From the NCBI GenBank assembly GCA_963700495.1, contig CAVOXT010000001.1, forward strand, positions 248,001 through 312,000: 64,000 nucleotides of DNA. Direction: 5' to 3'. The stretch comes from JACCTU01 sp963700495. Its GTDB lineage: Bacteria; Actinomycetota; Thermoleophilia; Gaiellales; Gaiellaceae. The notes beneath the pieces are model-generated. The model was not told where the DNA came from and made no database searches. It was given only the letters and a program-made list of their open reading frames with translations. This document shows, piece after piece, positions 35,601 to 43,944 of this stretch (its first letter is position 1; every line of letters starts with the position of its first letter). A program made the translations under genes and the position numbers.

Positions 35601-36729
35601 CGCGCAGCTGCGCAGCGGACAGGCCTACTACTACGTCGTCCGGGCGCTCGACGGGCCGGGCAACGAGAGCGCCAACTCGAACGAGGCGCGCGTCGTCCCG
35701 AGCTACACGATCGGCTGGGCGAACCTCCAATGGCCGCCGACGCTCGACTACACCGTCAGCGCGGCGACCACGACCGACACGGTGTACGGCCAGGTCTGGA
35801 TCGACGGCGTGACGAACCGGCCCGGGCCGACGCCGGGGCTCCGTGCCGAGCTCGGCTACGGCGCGCAGGGCAGCAACCCGGCCGGGTGGACGACGTGGGT
35901 GGCGATGTCGTTCAACGTCGACGCCGGCAACAACGACGAGTACAAGGGCGTCCTCCAGCCGACCGTGCCGGGGACGTACTCCTACTTCACCCGCTACAGC
36001 ACGGACGGCGGCGGGAGCTGGACGTACGGCTCGCTGAACGGCCCCGGGACGGCCCAGCCGGGGACGATGACCGTCCACCCGCCCTCCGACACGACGGCGC
36101 CGCCTGCGCCGGCGAACCTGCACGCGAACGGCGCAGGGCCGACGACGGTCACGCTCGGGTGGGACGCGGTGCCGGCTGTCGACCTCTTCCGCTACGACGT
36201 CTACCGCGGCACGGTCGCGGGCGGGCCGTACGAGCTCGTCGACTCGACGGATCCGGACGCGACGTCGTTCGTCGACGAGGGGCTCGTGACGGGCACGCGC
36301 TACTACTACGTCGTCCGCGCGGTCGACGAGTCGGCGAACCAGTCAGGGCCGAGCAACGAGGCGAACGCGGTCCCGCTGAACCGCGAGATCCAGGTCACGT
36401 TCGTGGTCACGCCTCCGGCGACGACGCCTGCGACCGCGACGCTCTCGATCGCCGGCAACCAGCCGCAGCTCTGCAACTTCTGCAACCCGCCGCACACGGT
36501 CGTGCTCACGAAGGGCGGCGACGGCAAGTGGCGCATCACGCTCGCGTTCCAGGAGGGAACGTCGATCGAGTACAAGTACACGCTCGGCGACTGGGATCAC
36601 GTCGAGAAGGACGCGGCGTGCGGCGAGATCGCCAACCGGGCAGCGCAGGTCGCCGGCGGGCCACTCCCGACGCAGACGATCGACAACACGGTGCTGAACT
36701 GGCGCAACGTCGCACCCTGCGGTAACTGA
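32627..36729 (+). CDS. Secreted amylopullulanase-type GH13 enzyme, two frameshifts
   Basis: About 1,366 residues after removing an extra A near 33152 and an extra G near 34418. Signal peptide residues 1-21 (ARRLVPLLLLLFALPLVQAA). Two tandem pullulanase-associated CBM/X25 modules start SLQSELGCPGDW and SFQSELGCASDW. A CBM34-like domain precedes the barrel, which begins NGVVYQIFPDRFRNGD; catalytic residues are about D645 (GWRLDVMQE), E674 (IIGELWKKFD) and D755 (LLDSHDTER). Beyond it lie two fibronectin type III modules (PAAPAGLSASSSGLTVQLSW; PAPANLHANGAGPTTVTLGW) and a C-terminal starch-binding-like domain (IEYKYTLGDWDHVEKDAACG). Large multidomain exoenzyme for branched starch, last gene of the operon; AAAGGA ribosome site before ATG 32627. 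Confidence 0.9.
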
Positions 36730-36737
36730 GAGTCGAC

Positions 36738-36766
36738 GAGAGGCGGGAGGCTTCCTCCCGCCTCTC
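36738..36766 (+). terminator. Terminator of the maltodextrin operon
   Basis: GAGAGGCGGGAGG (36738-36750) and CCTCCCGCCTCTC (36754-36766), a 13-base perfect stem with a 3-base loop, 9 bases after the amylopullulanase stop. It lacks a long T-run, as is common for hairpin terminators in high-GC bacteria. Confidence 0.75.
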
Positions 36767-36786
36767 CCTCCGGCTAGCGTGCGGAG

Positions 36787-37611
36787 ATGGCCTCGTTGGC
36801 GCTCCCCGGGCCGTACGACTTCGAGCGCTCCACGGCGCGCTACCGCACGTTCGGGCCCGATCTCGCAAACCTCTGGCACGAGGGCGGGTTGCACCGCGTG
36901 CTTGGCGGGAGGGAGGTTCGAATCGAGCGGGCTCCCGGGGGCACGGACGTCGAGCCGCTCGACGCTTCAACCGAGCCGGTCGTCCGGCACTACCTCGGCG
37001 GACCGTTCGATCTCGAGGGCTTCTACGACTTCGCGGAAACGGATCCGATCCTCGCACGGGTCACGAAGGCGCTGCGTGGGCTCCGCCCGCCGATGAACCC
37101 CGATCCCTACGAGACGCTCGTGACCTCGATCACGGCGCAGCAGGTCTCCCTCCAGTCGGCGTTCGCGGTCCGCAACCGGCTGATCGAGCGCTTCGGCGTC
37201 CGGGCAACGCACGCCTGGGCGTTTCCGGCGCAGGACCGCATCGCCCGCGCGAGCGAGGACGAGCTGACCGCGGTCGGGTTCTCGCGGCGCAAAGCGGAGT
37301 ACGCGGTCGGGATCGCACGTGCGGAGGTCGACTGGGCCGAGCTCGCAACGTTGCCCGACGAGGAGATCAAGGCGCGGCTGGTGTCGCTGCGCGGGCTCGG
37401 CGAGTGGAGCGCGGACTGGTTCCTGGCGCGGCACCTCGCACGGCCCCGCGCCTGGCCCGCGGGCGACCTCGGCCTCGTGAAGGCGCTCGGCACCTTCTAC
37501 TTCGACGGGGCGCGACCGTCGATCGCCCAGGCCCGCGCGTTCGGCGAGCGTTTCGCTCCGTTCGAGAACCTCAGCGCGCACTACCTCCTCGCGACGCTCT
37601 ACACCACGTAG
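36787..37611 (+). CDS. alkA: DNA-3-methyladenine glycosylase II (AlkA-like)
   Basis: 274-residue HhH-GPD DNA glycosylase that removes alkylated bases. Conserved parts: LVTSITAQQVSLQSAFAVRN (residues 111-130), the helix-hairpin-helix LRGLGEWSADW near 201-211, and the catalytic aspartate D227 in AWPAGDLGLVKALG, the D-x2 arrangement of AlkA. The N-terminal 90 residues supply the extra beta domain of the AlkA type. ATG at 36787 with TAGCGT 6 bases upstream (36775-36780). Follows the terminator, so expressed separately from the sugar operon. Confidence 0.9.
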   Translation: MASLALPGPYDFERSTARYRTFGPDLANLWHEGGLHRVLGGREVRIERAPGGTDVEPLDASTEPVVRHYLGGPFDLEGFYDFAETDPILARVTKALRGLRPPMNPDPYETLVTSITAQQVSLQSAFAVRNRLIERFGVRATHAWAFPAQDRIARASEDELTAVGFSRRKAEYAVGIARAEVDWAELATLPDEEIKARLVSLRGLGEWSADWFLARHLARPRAWPAGDLGLVKALGTFYFDGARPSIAQARAFGERFAPFENLSAHYLLATLYTT

Positions 37612-37620
37612 GCTCGGCTG

Positions 37621-38415
37621 ATGGATATTCGCGACGGCAACGCATTCGCAGGCCGCCTGGACGACCTCTCGCCCGAGGCGCTGCGCGAGCTCGCCCGCGG
37701 GCTGCGCGAGCGCGGCGCGACCCGCCTGACGGTCGAGGTCGACGTGACCGACGAGCAGGGCGCCTCGACGTTCCTGCGGCTCGGGTTCCGCCCGGTAGCG
37801 CACGTCCTCGAGGTCGACCTCGACGTGCTCGAGCGCGACCTCGAGCGGAAGCCACGCGGCCCCTCGTTCGGCTCGGTGCACGCCCAGACCGACGACCTGC
37901 CCGCTGTGGAGCGGACCGTGCGGCGGTTCATACCGACGCTGCCGGGACACTCACGCGGATCCGTGATCGTGCCCCCGCGAAACGGCTGGATCGCGGTCTA
38001 CGACGAGCTCTGCGACCGCGATCCATCCGCGCTGCCGCGCGTCGCCCGCGAGATCTCGGATGCGCAGGGCGTCGTGGTGATCCAGTTCAGCGTCGAGGAG
38101 GGTGCCGTCGCGCGGTTCCAGCTCTACGACCGCGGGCGGCTGCTCGACGAGTACCTCTCCGTGCCGGAGTACTACGGACCGCTGCCGCCGGGCGAGGTCG
38201 TCGCGCTCGCGGCGAACCCGACCCTCGTCGAGCGGCTGACCGGCGCGGACCGGCGCGTCGTCCGCGAGGCGGCCGTGCAGGGACTCACGCCCGACGACCT
38301 GCCGCCCCCCGCCGAGACGATCGCGGCGCTCGCGGCCGCGATGGGCATCGAGGGCGGCGAGCACGGTTACCCCCCGGCGGTCGAGATTCCCGGGGCGATC
38401 CTGATCGAGCGCTAG
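37621..38415 (+). CDS. Hypothetical protein with GNAT-like N-terminus
   Basis: 264 residues. Residues about 20-60 (LARGLRERGATRLTVEVDVT, TFLRLGFRPVAHVLEVDL) look like the last two strands of a GNAT acetyltransferase, but the acetyl-CoA P-loop is not convincing, so this may be a degenerate or partial domain. The middle carries GWIAVYDELCDRDPSALPRV and VVVIQFSVEEGAVARFQLYD, an unassigned beta region, and the C-terminus is helical. ATG at 37621 has TAGGCT 6 bases upstream. It meets the amidotransferase convergently with a 4-base overlap. No membrane segment. Confidence 0.6.
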   Translation: MDIRDGNAFAGRLDDLSPEALRELARGLRERGATRLTVEVDVTDEQGASTFLRLGFRPVAHVLEVDLDVLERDLERKPRGPSFGSVHAQTDDLPAVERTVRRFIPTLPGHSRGSVIVPPRNGWIAVYDELCDRDPSALPRVAREISDAQGVVVIQFSVEEGAVARFQLYDRGRLLDEYLSVPEYYGPLPPGEVVALAANPTLVERLTGADRRVVREAAVQGLTPDDLPPPAETIAALAAAMGIEGGEHGYPPAVEIPGAILIER

Positions 38416-39122
38416 CCCGCGGGGACCGGCGCGGCCCGCTCGGCCGCTGCGAGGAACGCCCTGCAGAGCCGGACGCCGAGATCGTTCCAGAGCCCGATCC
38501 GCTCTCGGGTCTCTGCCGCGACCCGGTCGATGTCGACGCCCTCGTTGAACCCGTCCATCGAGAGCCACGTGCCAACCTGCCCTTCGGTCACCTCCGGGTG
38601 GAACTGCACGCCCCACACGTGCTCGCCGAGCCGGAACGCCTGCGTGCAGACACGGCTGCGCGCGAGCTCGACCGCACCCGCCGGAAGGCCGTGGGTGTAG
38701 TAGTGCCACTCAAAGGCGTCGAAGCGTGCGGGCAGCTCCGAGAAGATCGGATCGTCGGCGGCCGCCTCGGTCAGCTCGATCTCGAACCAGCCGATCTCCG
38801 GCTCGCTCGTCGCGTACACGGGCGCGTGAGCGGCCTTCGCGATCAGCTGCGCGCCGAGGCAGACGCCGAGCGTCGGCACGTGGAGGTCGAGCAGCCGCTG
38901 CAGCAGGAGGTTCTCGTCGCGGAGCCACGGGTGGTGCTCGTCCTGGTCGGCGTGCATCGCACCCCCGAACACGAGCACGGCTCCGTAGTCGTCGATCGGC
39001 CGCGGTGGGGGCGATCGCCACCCGAGCGACCATTCCTCGAGCAGGTGGCCGGCGTCGGCGACTACGCCCGAGAAGAGCTCGGCGCGCGCGTCCGTCCCGT
39101 GCACGATCGAGAGGACTTTCAC
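38412..39122 (-). CDS. Class I glutamine amidotransferase-like protein
   Basis: 236-residue GATase1 fold. LGVCLGAQLIAKA (nucleophilic elbow, C in GVCLG) and VQFHPEVTEGQV (catalytic H and E) form a complete triad, so it is active in principle. Sequence MHADQDEHHPWLRDENLLLQ and EIGWFEIELTEAAADDPIFS are typical of stand-alone gamma-glutamyl/GMP-synthase-like amidotransferases of unknown substrate. GTG at 39122 overlaps the upstream DUF72 gene stop (GTGA), making a two-gene operon; the same pairing recurs in actinobacteria by memory but is not proven here. Confidence 0.82.
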   Translation of the reverse strand: MKVLSIVHGTDARAELFSGVVADAGHLLEEWSLGWRSPPPRPIDDYGAVLVFGGAMHADQDEHHPWLRDENLLLQRLLDLHVPTLGVCLGAQLIAKAAHAPVYATSEPEIGWFEIELTEAAADDPIFSELPARFDAFEWHYYTHGLPAGAVELARSRVCTQAFRLGEHVWGVQFHPEVTEGQVGTWLSMDGFNEGVDIDRVAAETRERIGLWNDLGVRLCRAFLAAAERAAPVPAG

Positions 39123-40069
39123 GCGTTCACGGTCGCCGGTGACGTCACGGGAACGCCTTCCGCCTCGAGCAGCGCGCGCAGCGCCTGAGCGTTCGCTGCA
39201 CCCTGCGGGATCATCCGTCCCTCCGGCCCCTCGTTCCACTTGTTCGTGTTCATCAGCGCGAACGCCTGCTCGGCCTCGCCGGCGAGCTCGCGCAGCGGCT
39301 GCACCCACTCGCGGAATTCGTCCTGCGAGTAGAGATGGTCGAAGCGCTCCTGAGCACCGCCGCCACGCTTGTTCCACGTGCCCGCGTTGCGCCCGTGGAA
39401 ACGCACGTACAGGGTCGGCGACGTGAGCGAGAGCACCGTCGGCACGACGTTCCTCGCTCCCTCGATCCGCGGTGCGTCGACGATCACGTGCGTCGCCCGG
39501 AGGCGCTCGAGGAACCTGAGCGTCTCCGCGCGGTTCTCATCGTCGAGCCAGCTCGCGTGTCTGAACTCGACCATCAACTCGTCGCCGCCGACCTGCTCGC
39601 TCGCCCACTCGACGTACTCGAGCGAGGTGTTCTTGAAGACGACGTACGGCGGCAGCTGGAAGAGGATTCCGCCGAGCTTTCCGGCCGCACGCAACGGTTC
39701 GAGAGCAGCGTGGAAGCGCCTGAAGATCTCTGCGCGGAACTCGCGCGGCGGGCGGTCGACGCGGCCGCGCTCGTCCAGCGGTGCGTCGTCTCGCAGGTCG
39801 GGCGGCAGCTGCTCGACCTTGACGGGGTGGCGCGTCATCACGCCGAACGCCTTGACGTGCATGACGAAGCCGTCGGGGGTGCGCTCCGCCCAGCGGGCGA
39901 CCATCTCCTCGACAGGAAGGTGGTAGTACGTCGAGTCGACCTCGACCGTGTCGAAGCGCTCCGCGTAATACGGCAGCCGTTCCGCCGGCTTGAGCCCCGG
40001 CGGGTACCAGTGCTTCGACAGCGACTCGTCGGCCCAGCTGCACGTGCCGACGCGGATCGGAGTGGTCAT
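39119..40069 (-). CDS. DUF72 family protein (YecE-like)
   Basis: 316-residue TIM-barrel-like protein of the DUF72 family, conserved from bacteria to archaea without firm function. Signature N-terminus IRVGTCSWADESLSKHWYPP and middle FDTVEVDSTYYHLPVEEMVA, then GILFQLPPY, VEFRHASW and YVRFHGRNAGTWNK. ATG at 40069 has TAGGAT exactly 6 bases upstream (40076-40081, minus strand) and no Shine-Dalgarno. Overlaps the downstream amidotransferase by 4 bases. Confidence 0.85.
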   Translation of the reverse strand: MTTPIRVGTCSWADESLSKHWYPPGLKPAERLPYYAERFDTVEVDSTYYHLPVEEMVARWAERTPDGFVMHVKAFGVMTRHPVKVEQLPPDLRDDAPLDERGRVDRPPREFRAEIFRRFHAALEPLRAAGKLGGILFQLPPYVVFKNTSLEYVEWASEQVGGDELMVEFRHASWLDDENRAETLRFLERLRATHVIVDAPRIEGARNVVPTVLSLTSPTLYVRFHGRNAGTWNKRGGGAQERFDHLYSQDEFREWVQPLRELAGEAEQAFALMNTNKWNEGPEGRMIPQGAANAQALRALLEAEGVPVTSPATVNA

Positions 40070-40075
40070 GCCTCG

Positions 40076-40081
40076 ATCCTA
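40076..40081 (-). promoter_or_regulatory. -10 hexamer TAGGAT for the DUF72 operon
   Basis: On the minus strand TAGGAT ends 6 bases before the ATG at 40069; spacing implies a leaderless mRNA. Confidence 0.4.
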
Positions 40082-40090
40082 GAGAAAGGT

Positions 40091-40119
40091 GGGAGGGGCC
40101 CCCGGAAGAGGCCCCTCCC
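40091..40119. terminator. Stem-loop terminator between 40133 gene and DUF72 gene
   Basis: GGGAGGGGCC (40091-40100) pairs with GGCCCCTCCC (40110-40119), loop of 9. It lies 14 bases beyond the stop of the secreted protein at 40133 (minus strand) and is followed on that strand by ACCTTTCTC, a short pyrimidine tract. Confidence 0.65.
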
Positions 40120-40132
40120 GTTCCTCGATTCG

Positions 40133-41182
40133 CTATCGGACCCGCGCGACGATCGATCGCGTCACGGTGAAGAACTGCGACGTGTCGGTCACGCACGGGA
40201 GCACCGGCGGCGCGAACGGCGGCAGCGTGCAGCCCGCCGTTGTGCGAGCAGGAACCGCCACCGTCGCCCGGATCGTGACCCGGGCGCCACGCGCGATGAG
40301 CGCCGTCTTCCGGTACGTGCCGGAGGCGTTCGTCCGCACGCTGAAGCCCCGGGTTCCGACGCGCAGGTTGACCGTCCGGCCGGCGATTCCGGTGCCTGCC
40401 TCGGTCACGCGGCCTGTGATCGTGAGGACGCGCTTCCTGGACGTCGAGGCGATCGACACCGCGCCCGGCAGCTTCGCCGTGCCCTGCGCAACCACGGTTC
40501 CGGCCGCGTTCGGCAGGCCCGGCCCGTTCGGCCACGGCGTCGTGATCGTGTTCCAGCGGTTGTCGCCGCGGGCCGACGGAGCCGTGAACACGCCCGTCAG
40601 GTTCAGCTGTGCCAGGATCAGCTTGGCCCCGAAGGTGGCACCGCCGGCGCTCACCGGGATGTTCGGGTTGGGCAGGCAGATGTTGATCACGGAAGACACG
40701 AGACTGCTGATAGCCGCCGGTGCAGGACTGACCCACGCCGGCACCCGAAGCTCGGTCCCTGCCGCCGACAGCACGAGAACCCAGTAGGCGGTCCCTGCCG
40801 GAAGGAGGGCCTGCGCGCACTGCGCTCCCTGACTCCCGTACGTTGCGGCGTCGCTGACGAGAATGGTTCCGGTGATCGGAAGGACGGCGCCGGCGATCGG
40901 CTCGCGGACGAGCACCTGGGCCGAGACCGTCCCGATCTGCGTGCCCGCTGCCTGGGTCAGGCTCGACGTGTACCCCGCGGGAACGTAGATCTGAGTCCGG
41001 AAGAGCGCGTCGTCGTCGCGCGGAACGTTGACCCGGATCGAGGTCGCGCCGGCTGACCCCAGTGTCGGTGGCTGCTGGCCGATCGCGAGCGTAGGTGTGA
41101 ACGCGGCGAACGCGCTGGTCGATGCGACGAGCGCACACGCGCCGGCGCAGGCGAGCAGCAGCAGGCGGACTTTCGATGTCAT
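40133..41182 (-). CDS. Secreted beta-rich protein, hypothetical
   Basis: 349-residue exported protein. Signal peptide residues 1-26 (VRLLLLACAGACALVASTSA). Mature part is rich in Ala, Thr, Val and Gly and consists of two or three beta-sandwich segments (for example IPVSAGGATFGAKLILAQLN; RVTIRATVAVPARTTAGC); the C-terminal third, SRKRVLTITGRVTEAGTGIA plus NLRVGTRGFSVRTNASGTYR, resembles a carboxypeptidase-regulatory-like or Big-type module. About four cysteines. No enzyme motif seen. ATG at 41182 has AAAGGAG upstream. The 113 bases before it, up to the next gene's end, hold no other gene. Confidence 0.65.
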   Translation of the reverse strand: MTSKVRLLLLACAGACALVASTSAFAAFTPTLAIGQQPPTLGSAGATSIRVNVPRDDDALFRTQIYVPAGYTSSLTQAAGTQIGTVSAQVLVREPIAGAVLPITGTILVSDAATYGSQGAQCAQALLPAGTAYWVLVLSAAGTELRVPAWVSPAPAAISSLVSSVINICLPNPNIPVSAGGATFGAKLILAQLNLTGVFTAPSARGDNRWNTITTPWPNGPGLPNAAGTVVAQGTAKLPGAVSIASTSRKRVLTITGRVTEAGTGIAGRTVNLRVGTRGFSVRTNASGTYRKTALIARGARVTIRATVAVPARTTAGCTLPPFAPPVLPCVTDTSQFFTVTRSIVARVR

Positions 41183-41295
41183 TACCACTCCTTTTACGTT
41201 GTTTCGCGAGCCCCTCGGAAGGCTGCAACGCTGCATTAGACGACGAGTCGTACCCCCAAGTTGTCGCACACGAACATCGAAGCGCGCGGCGACGG

Positions 41296-42504
41296 TCAAT
41301 CTGCGGCGCTCACGACCCGGCCGAACTGGCGCCAGTAGCCCCGCTGGTACCTCAGGAAGCGCACGTCCGAGATCGGGAAGTAGTCCTGCGGCGAGGTCTT
41401 GATCGCAATCCCCTTGACCATGAACGGCACCTTGTGATTCAGGTGCGTCGCCGCACGCAGGAGGCTCTCGCGCGTCGGGTTCCGGCCCGCGGCCTTCAGC
41501 GTCTGCACCATCGAGTAGGCGACCGCCATCCCGTAGAGGTGGACGACCTCGTCCACGTTTCGACCCGGTGCATACCGCTGCATGATCGTCTTGTAGAGGC
41601 GAACCGCCGGGTCCTTCGCGTTCGCCGGGTTCGACGAGTCCTTCATCCACTGGACGGTGAGCGCGCCCTCGCCCGCCTTGTTGCCGGTCGTCGCCTGGAC
41701 GATCTTCATCACCGCGGGGTCGACCGAGACCGAGGTCACGTATGTCAGCGGCTTCCAGCCGAAGCGGTTCGCCGCGACGAAGCCGCCGATCGTCTGCTTC
41801 GGGAGGGCGAACAGCATCAGCACGTTCGCGCCCGAGCGCCGCAGCTGCGCGATCTGCGACGACAGGTCGGTGTCGGTCACCTCGTACGTCTGCTGCCCGA
41901 CGATCTTCGCCTTCCTGCCGATTCCCGCCTTCAGGCCGGCGAGCAGGTCGCGCCCGTAGTCGCTCGACTCGTACAGGACGGCGACCTTCGCGTTCTTCCG
42001 GGTCGAGACCAGGTGGCGGCCGTACAGCCGTCCCTCGGCGAAGAAGCTCGGCAGGTACCCCATCGACCAGGGGTACTTCTTGTACTCGCGGCCCATCGAG
42101 CGGGCCCCCGTGCCGCCGAAGAGCTGCGGCACCTTGAGCGCGTTCAGGAACGGGCGCACAGCGAGGTTCTGCTCGGTGCCGACCATGTTGAAGATCGCGA
42201 AGACCTCGTCCTGCTGGACGAGCTTTCGGACGGCCTGCACGCTTCGCGCCGGGTCGTAGCCGTCGTCGACGTAGCGGTACTCGATCTTCCGGCCGAAGAC
42301 GCCGCCGTTCGCGTTCACGTAGTCGAAGTACGCCTTCGCGCCGATCATCGTGCCCGCGTACGCGACCTCGGGTCCGCTCAGCGGGCCGGTCCCGCCGAGC
42401 AGGATCGTCGAGCTGCTGACGCCCGGCGTCGCGGATGGCCGCGCGTAGGCGCCGGGGATCGCGACGAGCGTCGCGAGCAGAGCGAAGAGCGCGAGCCGCC
42501 TCAT
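41296..42504 (-). CDS. Branched-chain amino acid-type ABC substrate-binding protein
   Basis: 402-residue periplasmic-binding-protein of the Peripla_BP_6 (LivJ/AmiC) type. Signal peptide residues 1-22 (RRLALFALLATLVAIPGAYA); no lipobox cysteine. Conserved start SSSTILLGGTGPLSGPEVAY, then GKIEYRYVDDGYDP-type segment (GRKIEYRYVDDGYDPARSV), the ligand stretch FNMVGTEQNLAVRPFLNALK and YESSDYGRDLLAGLKAGIG. It would bind an amino acid, amide or aromatic ligand. No permease or ATPase gene is next to it: the operon holds only an upstream esterase, so partners are elsewhere or it serves as a sensor. ATGA overlap with the upstream gene. Confidence 0.87.
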   Translation of the reverse strand: MRRLALFALLATLVAIPGAYARPSATPGVSSSTILLGGTGPLSGPEVAYAGTMIGAKAYFDYVNANGGVFGRKIEYRYVDDGYDPARSVQAVRKLVQQDEVFAIFNMVGTEQNLAVRPFLNALKVPQLFGGTGARSMGREYKKYPWSMGYLPSFFAEGRLYGRHLVSTRKNAKVAVLYESSDYGRDLLAGLKAGIGRKAKIVGQQTYEVTDTDLSSQIAQLRRSGANVLMLFALPKQTIGGFVAANRFGWKPLTYVTSVSVDPAVMKIVQATTGNKAGEGALTVQWMKDSSNPANAKDPAVRLYKTIMQRYAPGRNVDEVVHLYGMAVAYSMVQTLKAAGRNPTRESLLRAATHLNHKVPFMVKGIAIKTSPQDYFPISDVRFLRYQRGYWRQFGRVVSAAD

Positions 42505-43910
42505 CTGGAGACCGGGGTGCGAAGAGCGGGAATCGCCAGCGTCACGTTGCGGATCGTGATCCTCGCACGCAGCGGGACCGGAACCAAGTAGAGGAGGTTG
42601 CCGGGATTCTGCGCCGTGGACGTTCCTGCGAGCGTGAGCTCGAGGCGCGACCCCGCCGGGATCTTCTTCGCCTGCGAGATCATCCGGATGCGGAAGAGCT
42701 TCGGCTTCGCGCCGAGGCTCGTCGGGACGCCTCCCTCGCTGACGACGATCTCCTGGCCCGCAGGGGTTCGCGCGACGAGCACGGCGACGAGATGCGACCA
42801 CCCCGTCGTCGACGTCAAGCGGACGTCGACGGTCGGTGCGCCGAACGTCTCGAGCGCCGTGGTGATGCGGGCACCGCGCACGACCTTGCCCGCCGGGCCG
42901 ATCGTCGAGCTTCCGCGGAGCGGATAGACCCGCGTCGTCGTCCGCGGCAGGGTTGCGAAGCCGACCGGCGTGCCACCCGCTTCGGGCACGAGCTCGACCG
43001 CCGGCCTGTTCTCGACGCCGTTCGAAATCCCGGCCACGTAGTGGTCGAACCACTCGACCGCGCGCTCCATCAGGAGGTCGAAGTCGGGCCCGGGGAACTT
43101 CGACGGAGAGTGTCCGAACGGGCCGATGTAGAGCTTGCGCACGCCGCCGAAGCTCCGGTAGCCGGCGATCCCCTGCTCGAGCCCGAACGCGAAGTCCTGG
43201 CGGCCCTGGAAGAAGAGCGTCGGCGGGTAGCCGCGTCCGAGCAGCGGCCGCGACGAGCGCGCCTGTGCGAAGGAGCGGAGAGCGGCCAGGTCGAGCTTCG
43301 CGACCGCGTCGCTCACCGCGAGCAGCTCGGGTCCCTGGCGGTCGCGCGGAACCTGACCGAGGAACTGGAAGACCGCGCCCGTCTTGGGCAGGTTCTGCGG
43401 TGTGAGCGCTTCGTAGAGGTCGGTCCACGTCTCGACGACCTCGAGAGCCTTGAACGGCGTGCCTTCCCCGACCGTGCGCAGGGCGGCTCCGCCTCCGAGG
43501 GAGATCCCCCACGCACCGACCTTGTCGCCGTCGATCGGTGCGTTCGCCGGCAGCCACGACTCGCGCAATCGAGCCACGTCGATCAGCTCGCGCGCGCCGA
43601 GAGCCGTGAACAGCCCGCCCGATTCCCCGTGTCCGCGGAAGTCGAACGTCAGCACCACGTAGCCGTGCTGGGCGAAGATCCTCGCGACCGGGTCGAGCGA
43701 CTGGCGGTTGCCGCCGAGGCCGTGGAAGAGCATCACCGCAGGGAAGCTCCCGGTGGGCTCGTCGGGCCGGTAGAGCGTCGTTGCGATCCCGACGCCGTCG
43801 TCCATCGTCACGACCGCGTCCGTCTTCGTGAAGAGGGCTGCGGTGTGGCTTGCCTGGGCGGCCGGCGCGAGGACGAGCGCCGCAAATGCGGCGGCGAGCA
43901 GCGCCTTCAC
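42501..43910 (-). CDS. Secreted alpha/beta hydrolase with C-terminal jelly-roll domain (S15/CocE-like)
   Basis: 469-residue exported hydrolase. Signal peptide residues 1-20 (KALLAAAFAALVLAPAAQAS). Fold markers: HGLGGNRQSLD oxyanion region, nucleophile serine in GAWGISLGGGAALRTVGE near residue 130, acid aspartate in FFQGRQDFAFG and histidine in GPFGHSPSKFPG. After about residue 320 a beta-sandwich domain (PTVDVRLTSTTGWSHLVAVL) similar to X-prolyl dipeptidyl peptidase/CocE C-domains. It could hydrolyse esters or amino-acid amides and pass the product to the binding protein encoded directly downstream. GTG start at 43910 with TACCCT 7 bases upstream. Confidence 0.8.
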   Translation of the reverse strand: MKALLAAAFAALVLAPAAQASHTAALFTKTDAVVTMDDGVGIATTLYRPDEPTGSFPAVMLFHGLGGNRQSLDPVARIFAQHGYVVLTFDFRGHGESGGLFTALGARELIDVARLRESWLPANAPIDGDKVGAWGISLGGGAALRTVGEGTPFKALEVVETWTDLYEALTPQNLPKTGAVFQFLGQVPRDRQGPELLAVSDAVAKLDLAALRSFAQARSSRPLLGRGYPPTLFFQGRQDFAFGLEQGIAGYRSFGGVRKLYIGPFGHSPSKFPGPDFDLLMERAVEWFDHYVAGISNGVENRPAVELVPEAGGTPVGFATLPRTTTRVYPLRGSSTIGPAGKVVRGARITTALETFGAPTVDVRLTSTTGWSHLVAVLVARTPAGQEIVVSEGGVPTSLGAKPKLFRIRMISQAKKIPAGSRLELTLAGTSTAQNPGNLLYLVPVPLRARITIRNVTLAIPALRTPVSR

Positions 43911-43917
43911 GGGCCCC

Positions 43918-43938
43918 AGGGTAGCCCGCTTCTAGAAT
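43918..43938. promoter_or_regulatory. Back-to-back -10 boxes between esterase and murI
   Basis: The 34-base gap holds TACCCT on the minus strand (43918-43923), 7 bases from the esterase GTG, and TAGAAT on the plus strand (43933-43938), 6 bases from the murI ATG. Both spacings imply leaderless transcripts fired in opposite directions from neighbouring sites. Confidence 0.5.
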
Positions 43939-43944
43939 CGCCGC

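Noticed and set aside
36738..36766. Third REP-type element
   Set aside because: Its sequence does not match the 9052 palindromes and it lies directly after the operon end, as expected for a terminator.
41183..41295. tRNA gene or small RNA in the 113-base gap
   Set aside because: No cloverleaf-type pairing or CCA end visible; the sequence only shows the SD and weak promoter of the gene at 41182.
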